Under the pieces are notes generated by a model. It was not told the origin of the DNA and did not search any database. It worked only from the letters and a program-made list of their open reading frames with translations. A program made the position numbers and the translations under genes. Below, one piece after another: positions 12,732 through 24,639 of a DNA stretch of 64,000 nucleotides; within the stretch, counting starts at the first letter, position 1, and each line of letters begins with the position of its first letter. The DNA lies in NCBI GenBank assembly GCA_004794785.1, contig SJOL01010112.1, positions 1,088,156-1,152,155 of the forward strand. The letters are read 5' to 3'. Source of the DNA: Opisthorchis felineus (Eukaryota; Platyhelminthes; Trematoda; Opisthorchiida; Opisthorchiidae).

Positions 12732-14884
12732 AAAACGCGTTGCATAACTGGCTTGGGTTCCGTCTGTCCCTGAAAAACCAATTTTTGTACCTATTCCTTA
12801 TTGCACCCCACCATGGTAGTTCCGGTCACAAGGTCCTTTGGGTTAATACCCACTAAAGGAGCAACTATTCGCTGAACCAGAATTATGTCCAAAACAGATA
12901 TCCTACAAAGTACGCGTTTTTAGCCTGCTCCGTAGAGTCGAAATGCACCTTTTTAACACAATATATACACACATATGTACATACTCATCACAAAGCGTAT
13001 TTAAGAGGACCAGTTGACTAAGCTACGCCAGTGACATGCATGGGGATCTGAGAAAAGAATGTCCGTCGAATATATTCACCGAAATTTTGGACAAACCTCA
13101 GATTCGTAACGCTGTGATTTGTTGATATCTATCAAATATACGAGTACCGTGAAGCTTTAAATCACTCGATAATTATAAAACAGATGATTAGTTACTTTTG
13201 TCAATAAACTTGCTCCTCAATCCGATGAACAGCTTGTGATAAAGCTATACAGGAGTTAACGGGCCGTGGTTTAACAACTCATTTAAGTGGGACGTTACGT
13301 GACAAAGAAGCAGTTGTCATAGTCCAGTTACAGTATTCCCGGATGTAGCCGGTGAATCTTTTTTGACAGCCTCTGAGTCATTTTGAAGCCTCCCAGGGGT
13401 TAGACTAAACCATTTGGCCCGATTAGCCCGCTGATCTGCGCCTAAAATGAGTGTGACGTTTGTGCTTATAACAGCGTTTGTCGGGTGGCATATTGACATA
13501 AATCCTTGGAAATGAGCACCACGTCACCGGCCTCCCAATTTTTGAGAAAAGTGTGAAAAATTTGAGACAGTCTAGAAATATAAGTGAAAAATTCGAAAAT
13601 CTCCTGAATGTGCCCTCACTTGCGCGGCATCAAACGTTCTCTTAAAAGCAGCGCGAGAGAAATCCAGACAAAGCACCACCAATACATGTTTTCTTGGATG
13701 TACAGGACAGCGCCGATACCCTCATAAGTGACGTTTACGTTTTGTCGCATATGAGTTTACCAGTAGGTTTGAGTAATCTTTCCAACCGGTGAGTGATACC
13801 GTTGAAGGGAAAATTAGTGAGATCAAGTATAGACCACGGAGTTCAAGCTGGCACATTAGGAAATGGGAGATATATATCTCCCCCGACTCCAAGAAGTCAC
13901 CTCTCGCAGAGGACTAAGTCTATGGGATTCAAATTAAATAGGAATCAAAATGTGGAGTCTTTCGGACGTCAGTTTTTGGAAATGTGTCCGAAAATGTGGA
14001 GGATGCGTGGAGTAGCTGAGTAGAAGTGGTGTACATTACGTCGTTGATCCCGGACACAAAACTGTTCGTTTTGCACGATCAACCGAATATTCAAGACGAG
14101 AGAAAAATCTATACAGGTAATCAACTCTTTTAGGTATTTTGGAAAAGAGTTATTCGTTTGGCTCTCTCATGAGAGGAGGACAGCCGCTGGGGATGGTTGA
14201 TTTTGTTAAGAACAAAAGCCAAACAAAAGCATGGCCGGTTTTTATCAACTGAGTGTCATACGGGAGATTTAGCTCAGAAGGTTACTCAAAAAGGTTACTC
14301 ATTAAGACAACATTTTAATCGGCAGCTTGTTTGCCATCAAAAATGTAGAGGAAAGCCGACCAGCTGCCCAGGTAGCCACCACTGCCCTAGCAAGACCCAT
14401 GTTTACACCTTGATACCGTCTCGTTCATTATGGTCAACTGACAGATTACTCGATAATTTTGTTGATTGTTAATCATTCACGAATCTCATGAGTTCTACGC
14501 AGAAATGATGTAAGAGTGACAAACAACACCGCAACTGCGCTTTTTCCATATTGTCCGCCCGAACGTTAATTGGAGTCAGTAGCTGTATGCAGAATTTTTT
14601 TGCTTCGTCCGCGACAGAACAGACTACGATGGTCTCTCTGCATTTTGTCTTAAATGGAGAGCATACAAAACCTGAGCCATTGTGCCATACGTTCTAAGTA
14701 CCAGCAAACAAAACTGGCAGAAAAACTCCCTTGCAAACCAATTTGGTTTCAGTTATTGACTCAACAGATTCCCAGCCATGCTTCTTGTATATAGTAGTTA
14801 TGAATAAAACGGTTTTACACAATCTGGGTGATGATTCTTCAGGAAGACATCTTAGATATTGCATCGCATTGTAAAGGCAGATCC
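12732..14884. other. Gene-less stretch
   Basis: No feature recognised. Short open frames of 60-90 codons occur on both strands without recognisable motifs. Confidence 0.55.
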
Positions 14885-15010
14885 TACTAATCATAATGTC
14901 GCTGAAAAACTCAGGCCGCCCACGACTGGTCTTGCTGATTTTTAAACTGATTAGTAGGCCGACACTTCGTCAACTAAAATTCGCGAAGTGAGAAGCACAT
15001 TTATTCGCAG
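14885..15010 (-). repeat. Decayed hammerhead-ribozyme repeat, copy 2
   Basis: The minus strand aligns with the 1-320 repeat through the ribozyme and its downstream flank. It carries ACCAGTCGTGGGC (intact copy ACCGGTCGTGGGC) and TTTTTCAGCGACAT (intact TTTTCAGCGACATG). The core has decayed: CTGATGA reads CTAATCA (14948-14954), stem II no longer pairs, and GAAA reads CAAG. It should not self-cleave. Confidence 0.6.
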
Positions 15011-15464
15011 GCTACGGTCGTCTCAGCTCGAGGCCTAAATACATTCTACAATAAAATTTACTGCAGTCGGCGGTAACCGTCCAGTGGTATTTGGAGTTTA
15101 AGACACTGAATGCAAGTTTTGCTTCCAAATTCATTTCTAAGTATCTGAGGATTCTTGAATAAGGATTCAAAGATTTACAAACTCACATTGACAAGCTGTT
15201 TCACCGAATATTTTATTCTCAATAAGTGGAAGGTTTCTGAAATTTTGTGGTGCCTTCAATTGGCAGAAGGATCCAGGTTCGTAGTTTCACAACTACATGC
15301 CGAAACGGATAGGTACACCTAAATAAATGGTTCATTCTAAAGAACTGCATTAGCTGATAAAAGTACAAATATTCGCTATCCAGTTCTAATAGTCAGAATA
15401 AAAATGTACTCATGAGCCGTCGCATGACAATATTTATTTCGAGAAACCCTAAAATAAGCTGATG

Positions 15465-16050
15465 TAAGGCGACTTTTGAAATTGATTTCGTTTGCAGTTG
15501 GGCCGGACAAAGCGTGTTGGATAAAATTGTTTCTCAATCCTACCACTTTTGTCAGTGTGTCGTGCTATATGTCGTTCGGTGAACCATTTTGTTGGGAATA
15601 TTGGTGTGCAAACCTTGTTAAAATGTTGGTCTGATTGTGCCTGGATAAACGATCTGACTACATGTTTTGCGCTTATTAAGCAAATTACATAACGATGAGT
15701 GAGAAAGGACCTGCTGTGCACATTATACAGAAACAAGTTTAGAATACTTTCTCAAGCGGTGCCGTTTTCCAAAAGTTGTGACATTCGAACTAGTACAAAG
15801 AATTTCCGACGTGTTCCATAACGTACATTTTGGTAACATTCATGAAGTTCACAGATATTTCTGCCTCAGAGTTGCTAAAATACAGTTGCCTGTCTTATAG
15901 TTGGGCCCGTTTTCCTACGGCTTGCAAAAATACATGCATGATAGTGCACTTTATGCTCTAAGGTTACTTAGAAGCACGTCTGGTTCAGAAAAACCGTTCA
16001 TTGCATGTAAACAATGTGGAAATTTTTCGTTAATTAAGATCACGCGTATG
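15465..16050 (+). repeat. Diverged repeat family F, copy 1
   Basis: Aligns by eye with 17640-18330 in the same orientation and order. Shared blocks include AAAATTGTTTCTCAA/AAAATTATTTCTCAA, AATCTGACTA-type sequence, TTCACAGATATT/TTTACAGATATT, CGGCTTGCAAAAATAC (the best block), AAGGTTACT and ATGTAAACAATGTG. No protein motif is visible. The two copies lie about 2.2 kb apart, suggesting either an old tandem duplication or two insertions of one element. Its 3' part also resembles the start of family A near 23240-23300. Confidence 0.6.
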
Positions 16051-16524
16051 CTCATTTAGTTTTCTGAACAAGGTGGACGTAAGCAAGGTTGCAACGCAAT
16101 CACACGTACCTACTTTGTTCATAGGATTTACAAAATTGTGACTCTTATTTGGCATGTTTGTCTTTAACTAATCTTACAAAGTGGCCTGTAAATATCAGCA
16201 TATTGATAGTCAGGATAGTTCCTCTTCATGCCATGCAACTAGTTAGCTGGCAAGTAACTGTCTAAAACAAAATATTCATTACAACTAATGTAGCTTGAAC
16301 AATATCTGTAAAACACGTTTATCATCTGCTGCCATTAGACTTGTCAGAAGACAATAGTTTGCCAAAACCACTCCTTTTCAAACTAAATTGCTTTTAATTA
16401 GAGACAAGCGTTTCCTTGCTATAGCGGCAGTTAAAACTAAATCTGCAGCACACAATCTGCTCTTCGTTTCCTTTGGGACGATATTTGCGATATCGCCGGC
16501 GCATTGTATAGGCTTAACATTGTT

Positions 16525-16575
16525 TGACTACCCACGACCGGTCTTACAGTCCTTGAAGCCCGGTAAGTAGGTCGA
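16525..16575 (-). repeat. Decayed hammerhead-ribozyme repeat, copy 3
   Basis: The minus strand reads GACCGGTCGTGGGTAGTC, almost the same as the cleavage and stem I region of the intact ribozyme (AACCGGTCGTGGGCTGTC). Upstream, the core position reads CTTACCGGGC instead of CTGATGAGCCC. The palindromic ACCGGT helix III is kept but the catalytic core is lost. Confidence 0.5.
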
Positions 16576-17639
16576 AATGTCGCTAACCCCAGGTTTCACT
16601 CAACCACAATTGTGCCAAGCTGCGGAGCATACTTATCTGAGGGTATTGTGGTTTCATTTTGAAGCTCAACTTCATTCCGCATTACATTTTACACCAGCGC
16701 CAGTTGTTTTTGAGGCTCAAGGTACGAAATGCAAATCAATTTCCCAAACTGACCTAGTAGTAATTATTGGCTGCTTCTGGAATAAGTATTTTAAACTTTA
16801 GATCAACGAACAAATTCGTAAACCAGACTATTTTAGTTATTTAGTGTTTTATTAAACTTTGTCTAGACTTCACTGGAAAAACGATTGGTGCTTGAAATTT
16901 ATAAGGACATTCTAAAAACATTGGGAGGTGTTCACCAATCATGTTCTTATCATAAAATTGTGCATTAATTGGGAAGAATAAGAAATTTCTATTTTCGGTT
17001 TAAACGGCTATTACTGGTGTTTTAAAAACCGTGCTTTCCTGAACTAGTTGAAGCGAAGCGATAGGCCAACGCGAGGCGCAATTATCAGTAATTTTGGCCC
17101 TATATCTAGGCAAAATGTGTGTGATTTTCAAGACAATAAGATCACATGAAATATCATACAATACTGTACATTCAAGTTGTATAGCAGACCGGCTTTCTGG
17201 TGAAAATTGTGCAAGATAATCGTTGTCATAACACAAGAGAGCTTGCATGCCAATAAAAGTATCAATTTTAATAACTTTCCCTGCTATTGAGCACTGCAGA
17301 GTAGACAACCAAGTAGTTGTAGCGGTATTCGGAATTGATTCCATCCCGCCATCGGTCTTTCGTATGAATATCTTTCAAGGAAACTTTAGCTGCACTCGCG
17401 TATTTCGCTACTTTTATTCGTGTGTTCTTTCATCTAGCAAGTATCCGAGGGCTTCTGCATCTAGGATACAAGCAAACTAATCGCCAACTTTTAATTGTCG
17501 GAAAATATGCGGAACTTTCAGGTTCTAACCTGTGCAAGGCAATACAATTTCCATATGGGATAAGTGGTTATAAAACTAGACGAAAAGTAACCAGCATTTG
17601 AACGTAATTTGGGATGCACTGGCTTGTTGACAATGTTCA

Positions 17640-18330
17640 CATAAGGCAACGTATAGGTGAAGGACAAAATTATTTCTCAAGCCCGTCGCTCACAGACAAT
17701 GTGTTATGCAAGTTGCTGCCGGGAGTAACACTGGTTTAAGACCCTCAGAGTATAAGCTTTGGGTGTATATCAATCTGACTATGTCGAGGTAAAATTTCAT
17801 GACTTCACATGACTTCACATTATGCGCTGAGTACACAGCGATGCATAAAAAACGATGGTGTTTGTGTCTCATACTTAACAAAATTCGGAATACTATCTTA
17901 AACATTGTTATTTGCTTCACTGTGACCTTTTAGGCGAAAGCAAAGACATTCCAGCATACGTTCCAAGTCCTCTACTTGATGATGTTACTAAAGTTTACAG
18001 ATATTCCTTCACACAACAATTGGTGCAAAACTAATTCTGGTCACATCCTTGATGCTGTTTGCCTCCCGGCTTGCAAAAATACGCGCAAAAAAAGGATAAC
18101 TCACTCCATTTCATAAGGCTACACATTTAATTATAGTATGTATCATTAAAGGTTACTAGCACACTTGGTATACAAAGCCATAAAAGACCTAATTTATGTA
18201 AACATTGTGTAACAGAAAATGTAGACTTTCTGAGTTCTTAAGCGTTATGGATTGTGATGAAAAATGTTTTTTCCAATTTATAAGGAAATAAAATGTGGAA
18301 GATGGTTAGTTTATTTTACTTATTTCGCTC
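17640..18330 (+). repeat. Diverged repeat family F, copy 2
   Basis: Partner of 15465-16050. It runs directly into a family A segment (18330-18500), so F and A are probably parts of one larger element, with F upstream of A. Confidence 0.6.
17801..17820 (+). repeat. Perfect tandem duplication of a 10-mer
   Basis: GACTTCACAT occurs twice back to back inside family F copy 2. The partner copy does not have it, so the duplication is young relative to the repeat. Confidence 0.9.
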
Positions 18331-18500
18331 GGTTTTCACCTAACCACATGCATGTTTAATTAATCTACAATGCGCAATTTTCTGACAGCGCACCTTGTAG
18401 GCCGGCGATATCCTCAGCTTGTTTCCATCAAAGAACTACTTGGAGTCTTTCAGGTTGAACGTTTGAAGTGCAGGATGTAGGCCGTTTTCGCTGTTTAAGT
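18330..18500 (+). repeat. Diverged repeat family A, partial copy
   Basis: Aligns with 23355-23525 and 51130-51300. Shared blocks are CGGTTTTCAC, TAGGCCGGCGATATCC (others GGGCCTAAGATATCC), CCATCAAAGAACTACTTGGA (others CCATCGAAAAATCTCTTGGA) and GTTTGAAGTGCAG. It is more diverged than the other two are from each other. Confidence 0.6.
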
Positions 18501-19489
18501 GGTTGAATGGTTTCTGGTTCTTGTTCTGTTTCAGAAAGTGAGAAAGCGGTGCCCACGAATACAGATGTATCCTCTGATTAGCTAATCAGTAACATAACCG
18601 CAGTACTTCACTCCGAATGGAGTAGCTTGACAAATGTGAGTGTGGAGGAGTTATCACAAAGACCTTCGCGTGGTAGTTTTTTGCACATAATTCTTACACA
18701 TAAGGGTTCTGCGTATAACACTTCACTCAACAAGGGGTGAATTATCAAAAAAGCGACACCAAACTTCAAATGCAAAAACTTTGTTTTTGGTTGCAAGACG
18801 AACATATCCATGTATCTGCTGTCACACATTCCACAAACTATTCATTTGGTGAAGCTGAGCACTGGGACAATTTCGTGAAAATCGGGCGTTTAAAGTATAT
18901 TTCGAAGAATACCCAGATAATTGCAGGTCTTTCCTGGATTTATGAGTTTCATAACCGCATCGTCACTGTTCGAAATACTTCACTCTTTTCATGAAATAAT
19001 AACTACTGATAATACAATGTTACAAACCTCATATCATGGGACTATGCTGACTCCTAAATACTAAGTTGGAAGCCGGTAATTCCAGGTAAAACCCCAAACG
19101 AATAGTTAGGTCGAAAGCATTACGATTACCCTGAGTTAGCACCAGTCCAAGGCAAAAGGCCACTAGTTGAACAACCCCATGTGTTTGTGGAACACAAGGC
19201 GCACAATGAGAAGCAGAAATTGTGGCGTACGTTTAGGGCGAAACAAGGAGTTAAAACGCAGACAACGTCAGACTGTGCCATAATAATAGCAAAACTGAAC
19301 TCCGGTGCGTCCTCCGCAATTGTGAAAAAGCGAATTTATTTTTCTTCTTAAAGCACCGTAGGTCCAATGATGGAGGTCAATCTTTAAATGGGTCTTGCAG
19401 AGATCAAATGAAACGACGAGTAACATGTGTGTCATAAGAAAATAAACAGTGTGTAAACGTGTAATCCTGAAACATTAATTTATAAGTCA

Positions 19490-19790
19490 ACTGGCGTGTT
19501 AGTTGTCCTTCATTTGGGGAGTGCCCAAATGAATGCTCAAATTGCGAAGTTATTCCGAAGAACCATTTTACTTGCATTTTATGCAAGTAAACATGGAACA
19601 GGTGCTTGCTTTTATATTAGTAAACATAACCTGCACCTTTTCGCGGCTTATTTATCTTCAGAGCGATACATGAAAACACCCATTCTTGGATAGCAAGCAA
19701 CCGTTCCTGGTGTATGTATGGTGCAATTTTGAATTTTATCGAGTTAAGTGTTTGATGTGCAAATACCTGAAGGCTAGAATAGTCACTGTT
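19490..19790 (+). repeat. Diverged repeat family C, copy 1
   Basis: Aligns with 53530-53800 at both ends. Shared are TTAGTTGT..TTTGGGGA.TGC.CAAATGA and, about 200 bases on, AACCGTTCCTGGTGT followed by ATCGAGT. A related stretch, CTAAGTTGGAAG, also links 19062-19150 with the middle of the partner copy. Confidence 0.5.
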
Positions 19791-20927
19791 AACTTGAGTG
19801 AAGCTAGCTGAGTGATTATACCCGGATTACTACGTTGGTCAGGTCATTTTAACCTTCTAACGAATGCTGTAAAATATCAACAGACAAGTGACCATAACCA
19901 TGACTAATTCGATAAGTTGAAATATTAGAGTATCTTTAAGATTGCAAATATCCAAGCGCCTTATGAGGGACTATCAGGAGTATATAGTCCGTAACTGAAT
20001 TTTCGTTTGTCATGAAAATTCTTCGAGTGCTCAAGCAACAGATTGTTGGTGATAATAAAGCACGTATATCTTTCAGTCACCCAAGTTCGCGGTTGCATTA
20101 GGGAGATGGATTCCTCCCTGAATGACCCTCTTACGTCGGGCCGAAGTAATAGACAGTGTCTCGGATTTCTCGCAACTTCCATAGCCTTGTGTAGATTCAG
20201 TAATCTCTGATGATAATCGTCCGTATTGCCAAATTTTTTCTGGCAAGCTAAATTAGGTAAAGCGTTCTCCAGTAATGGACAACCGGGCGTCACTGGTCGG
20301 GTCACACCAACAAAGGATTGTTTCTAACAACAACGATCCGCCGGCAATCCAAGTTCTTCACTTCGTCTCATGTACCGCTATTATTTCCATTTTCACAGAA
20401 GCTCACTTACCCGATATCAACGGCGTTAGTCAATTTCAATCTCCTGTGATCTCTTGGATAACTAATCTTCCTAGGAAATCCGAATTCCCGTCTTGAGCCC
20501 GGTTTGATATTTGTGAGTGATTACCGCGGATTCATCCTCGCCATCATTGTAGTTGTTGGCATAATAATAATTCTTTGGGTCGGAAAAATTAAACATCGTA
20601 GGTTAAAAAACAGAGTGTGATATTTTCGCAGCGTTTCGCAGTTCTCAGGAATGTTGGGAGCAGTCTTCACTGAAGAAGAGTGAATATTGCACATATAATG
20701 GGTTGCCGGTATCAAATAGGCCGGTTGCGCGAATTAATGACCTGAGAAGGGTTACGAGAGCTGAGAGCACAAAACATTAGTCACAAGATTAATGGCGGAG
20801 TGAGTTGTTATCCACGTATACTGTATAATGAACACGTGCCGTTTAGGCCACCCTCGCCAGGTCAGCGTAGTAAAACCACAAGCGTTCCCTGGTCCTTCAA
20901 ACTGGTTAACGCCACATGCGTTAAAGT

Positions 20928-20983
20928 GGTTATCGAGTGACGATAGACACTGCTAGGGTGTCTATTATGTGGTGACGATAACC
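20928..20983. repeat. Nested inverted repeat (double hairpin)
   Basis: Outer arms GGTTATCG (20928-20935) and CGATAACC (20976-20983) are perfect complements. Inside them, ATAGACAC (20943-20950) and GTGTCTAT (20958-20965) pair perfectly around a 7-base loop. The fold could be an RNA stem with an internal loop or a DNA cruciform. It is not followed by a T-run on either strand, and no element boundary was found here. Confidence 0.8.
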
Positions 20984-21729
20984 AGATAAAGACAGGGGAG
21001 AATATATGAAAGCAATAACGTACTGCGTCTGAACTCTTCACCGGACCCGTTTATCTATGAATCGGAACTAGAGCAGTTCATCAATCTTTCCATTATTTAT
21101 TGGCACGATAAACTCGCTCAGATAGTCCAGGCTCGGATAGTGCAGGTCAATTACTCTCCGCTCTGTTACAAAAATAGCCGCATCCCTGAAGTCACCACGT
21201 AACCGCTTAAACTGAGATTTGAGTTTGTCTCCCTCTTGTGTTGGCTAAACCTTTAAAATTTCAGAACTTCGAAGAATGGCGGGTGCACCTCCGGCTGCCA
21301 GATTAAGAGCTCTGGTGTAAGTGTAGTGCTAACAAAATGCCCGCGACTGGCTAGGTTTGCACACTGATGGGATTGTTTAAAGTTGAATGTCACCTACCCG
21401 TTCTAGTATTAAAGACAGCAGAGTTGACCAAGCCTCTTTCGATTTGGCATAAAACAACCAAAAATATTGGCACCAAAATCCTAACCAACAAACAAACCCC
21501 TATCCTACGGCGGAAGCGAATGTAATGGTATGGATGTAGTGTAGTTGTTATCGAAGAGGCGAAGGTCAGGGAAGACGATTGGGGATCGGGAGTGACAGTA
21601 CCTATTGGTATTTGATAAGCTGTAATCGATAATGAAACGAAAGTCATCGTTCGTTTCCTGTCTTGAACTGCTTTGCCTTTCTTGAGCTCTGAATCGCGGG
21701 CGCATCCGGCAACATGACTCTCTCCATAA

Positions 21730-21925
21730 AGCAAAAAATAAAAATGAAAAAATTGTTCAGCTGAAGCATTCTCTCTGCACCTAACTGCTATGCCACCAGT
21801 AGGAAGCACGAAGATTGAGATAATGCGAGGTTGCCCAAGCCTAGACAGCGGAAGTCGAGAGACGGAGGTCGGGTTTGAACAACGGACCTTCCGTAAGGCA
21901 GCTGAGCTAAACTTACACCCAGATT
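21730..21925 (-). mobile_element. tRNA-derived SINE-like element
   Basis: On the minus strand an A-box-like TTTAGCTCAGCTGCC (about 21898-21912) is followed by a B-box-like GTTCAAACCC (21871-21880), the spacing of an internal RNA polymerase III promoter. After the tRNA-like part come GTCTAGGCTTGGGCAACC and a T-rich tail near 21730-21760. The translation of this stretch (SRLPLSRLGQP, then LPTGGIAVR) matches my memory of peptides common in opisthorchiid predicted proteins, which I take to be translated SINEs. A 139-codon frame (21390-21809) overlaps it and is probably spurious. Confidence 0.6.
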
Positions 21926-22189
21926 AAGCCATCAACATTTTGGGTAACTCAATGAACTATATGACGATGCAACCTTAGACACCACTGAAACACCGGCGTC
22001 ACTCCAGTCACACGAAAAGCAATACTATGGCACGCTACGCTTCACGTGAACAATTATTCCCATAACAGGTATCAGGAGACAGGTTTGTATGTTTGAGCGT
22101 AGATAGCCGTTATTAAAACATCACGAAGAATTTTGCAGTGTTATTATTTTCGTCTAGATCTGCTCGCGCATAGTCCGCCTCAATGTTTT

Positions 22190-22640
22190 CTCAAGCACGG
22201 AATCCCAGGCAAATATGCCTCATATATTCACACGGCAGAGTAGTACCTTCTCTCTATTATTTTTTATCCAGTGCAAAATGATCAAAGTCATTGTGTGCGG
22301 ATGATGGCAAGCCCCTACCGTGGTGAAGCATCGTAAAGGGTAATTATACTCGAAGTACACGATGATAGTTAGCTACCACAGTACTTGCGGTATTTTGCAT
22401 TTACTATTCTACATCAATTAAAGATACTGCCTTACACTCCGTTTCCCTGCAGTCCACTTGAGTTGCTACATTGTTTTAAACCCTGGTGCTGAATTTACCG
22501 AAAGCCAATAAATTAAGCATGCTTGGTTACCTGACATTCGTCTGCACATTAACGATCGACAATCTAAAGGTGGCTTGTCTGTCATCACAAATATTTTGAG
22601 GCGGTCTTTTACGAAAACATTTTTCTTAGAAGAATACGGG
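22190..22640 (+). repeat. Diverged repeat family B, copy 1
   Basis: Aligns with 52170-52600 and 52760-53290. Shared are ATAGTTAGCTACCACA (others GTAGTTAGCCACCACA and GTAGTTAGCAACCATA), TGCAGTCC.CTT/TCAAG, TGAATTTACCGAAAGCCAAT, AAGCATGCTTGGTTA and ATCAC.A.TATTTTGAGG.GGTC. No coding signal. Confidence 0.65.
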
Positions 22641-22859
22641 GAAACTTTTCAGGTAGAGCAAGACTCCCGGGTTGGAAATCAGAAGGCAGTAGTTTGAATG
22701 AGAAGATATCTTTCAATAAGGAAGCCCGGCAGGACATTGCGCAGTTCGGCGATCTTACGGAAGCATAAGTTCTTCTTATGTCAAATCTATGTCATATTAT
22801 AATAATATTCTCCATAATGAGAGAATCTGTAAAATACAACACGGTAATTAACATTTGGG

Positions 22860-23747
22860 CACATGCTGGAATTTCGTTTATTTCCTCCTATTTCATGAAA
22901 TTTTAATGTCTATTGGGAACTGTGTCGCAAAACTCAACCTAATGAGAGGTGCAACGTGGCAAGCAACCATACTGCAATCCTTATTTGCTGCTAGCACACA
23001 GCATCCAAATAATTATGGGATTCACTAAATTGCAGTGCTTCCCGAGAGAAAACAGGAAAAAAGCTAATAAATCATAACCGCACAGTCCTCATTGAATTGT
23101 GTCTTCCTTCGAACGAAATCCGGGCAAAATATCGCATAGTGAGTTTGAATTCGGACGTATTTGTAGTCAGGATGATTGCACAACAGCCGATGTAAACGTT
23201 GCAAGTGTTTGTCCTCTTGAGGGTGCCGATGAAATTGGTTTGCATGCCGCTTACGATTAAATACCTTGTAAATAGGGGTCTATGGGATTTTTATTGGATT
23301 TACCGTGCTCCCAGCAATTCGATTTCTTGGGTTTAAATCAGACGAATAAATTTTCGGTTTCCGCATATTTGTTTTATCAATTCGCTATAGACGATTTACT
23401 GCCGGAGGGTTTGGCGGGCCTAAGATATCCCTAGCTTAGTCTCCATCGAAAAATCTCTTGGAATCTTTCGGGATAAATGTTTGAAATGCAGCCTATAGAA
23501 TGTCCTAACCGCTCAAAAGACTGTTTGGTTTGTTACGGTATTGCTAACATGGCGGCCTTACATGCACTGTATCCAGGACTTCGAAGGCCTAAAGGGCGAA
23601 TGATACGTATGGCTAATGCGCTGTAATAAGAGAAACATTTCAGTTCCACGTTCTCTGCTAAGTCGCAAACGAACCGGAAGAATAGCTTCCTGACACGAGG
23701 GGAACCGCTCATGGTAATTCGAGGTGAATATGAATTATTTGTTGACT
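22860..23747 (+). repeat. Diverged repeat family A, copy 1
   Basis: A long, easily aligned match to 50645-51935. Identical runs include CAGCATCCAAATAATTAT, GATGATTGCACAACAGCCGA and TTTCTTGGGTTTAAAT. The right edge is sharp at TTATTTGTTGACT (23735-23747), after which the two copies diverge. It lacks about 430 bases present in the partner (51307-51747). No conserved reading frame is visible, so it may be a DNA transposon relic, an LTR or another non-coding element. Confidence 0.8.
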
Positions 23748-24229
23748 GCCACCCATGGTTCACGAATAGATTGCTCATGACCAAGCACCGCAAATTCGAT
23801 GACGGAGCTCAATCATTTCCACCTTAAGTCTACACTGAAGTGATATGCTGAAGTTGGGGTAGGACTCCAAATATGCAAGCTGCATACATTTTTGTAAATA
23901 TATAAGGCACGTTTCACAAGTGAAAAATAGCCTCATAGAAGGTCAACCAAGAACCAAAGTTATTTTTCTAGAATCAGGTTAGTATGTGTCAGTGCTTTTC
24001 ATGAACAACTCTCGTCTTGCAAGTCAATCGCAAGAAGAACAACAGTGATCTTTCGAGATATTAGACTGACATTTCACAAACACGTTACATTTAGGACAAC
24101 CGTCTTTCCTGTTTGTGAATTCAACAGTGGATATATGAAGCGTTTTGCAGCCAAACTTTGTTTTGATATTAGACAACGGGCTTGTCCGCAGGTGTTATGT
24201 AAGGTTGTTTGTTTTGTTTGGCTCAATTG

Positions 24230-24420
24230 TTCGTCAGCCTGAAGTGACTGTTGTTTTGTTAAAGAGGGTGTTTTGGAGCCTAGATGTCTCGACTTGTTTT
24301 GGTAGCGGAAATCTAGACCGTTTTCATTCAGCATGTCAAGGGACTATACTGACAATCATGATTTTTGGAGACACGCAACATAACTTCCAGAAAATGGTGT
24401 CTAATTTTAAATTTGTAATT
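24230..24420 (+). repeat. Diverged repeat family D, copy 1
   Basis: Aligns with 54050-54220. Shared are TGTTTTGGAG.TAGATG, TGTTTTGGT, GTTTTCATTCAG.ATGT, ATGATTTTTGGAGACACGCAA (partner ATGGATTTTCGAGAGACGCAA) and ACTTCC. Confidence 0.6.
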
Positions 24421-24639
24421 GTTTAGGTAGCTCTGTGTTTCATGATAACCAACATTCGTGAGGCTTACATTCTGTTCCAATTATGAAGGTCACTAATCAT
24501 CCTAAGTAACAAGAAGTTGGAGTCACAATGCGAAGCAGTTTGGTAGGAATTAGACCGAGAATACTCTGCCGACAAACTTGAAGTGCATATTTGTTGGACA
24601 CAATTCAGAATATGCGTGCCATTTCATCTAGCTGCACCT

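Noticed and set aside
21390..21809. 139-codon minus-strand frame
   Set aside because: Its first part is the SINE-like element and the rest has no motif. It is more likely a read-through of a repeat than a gene.
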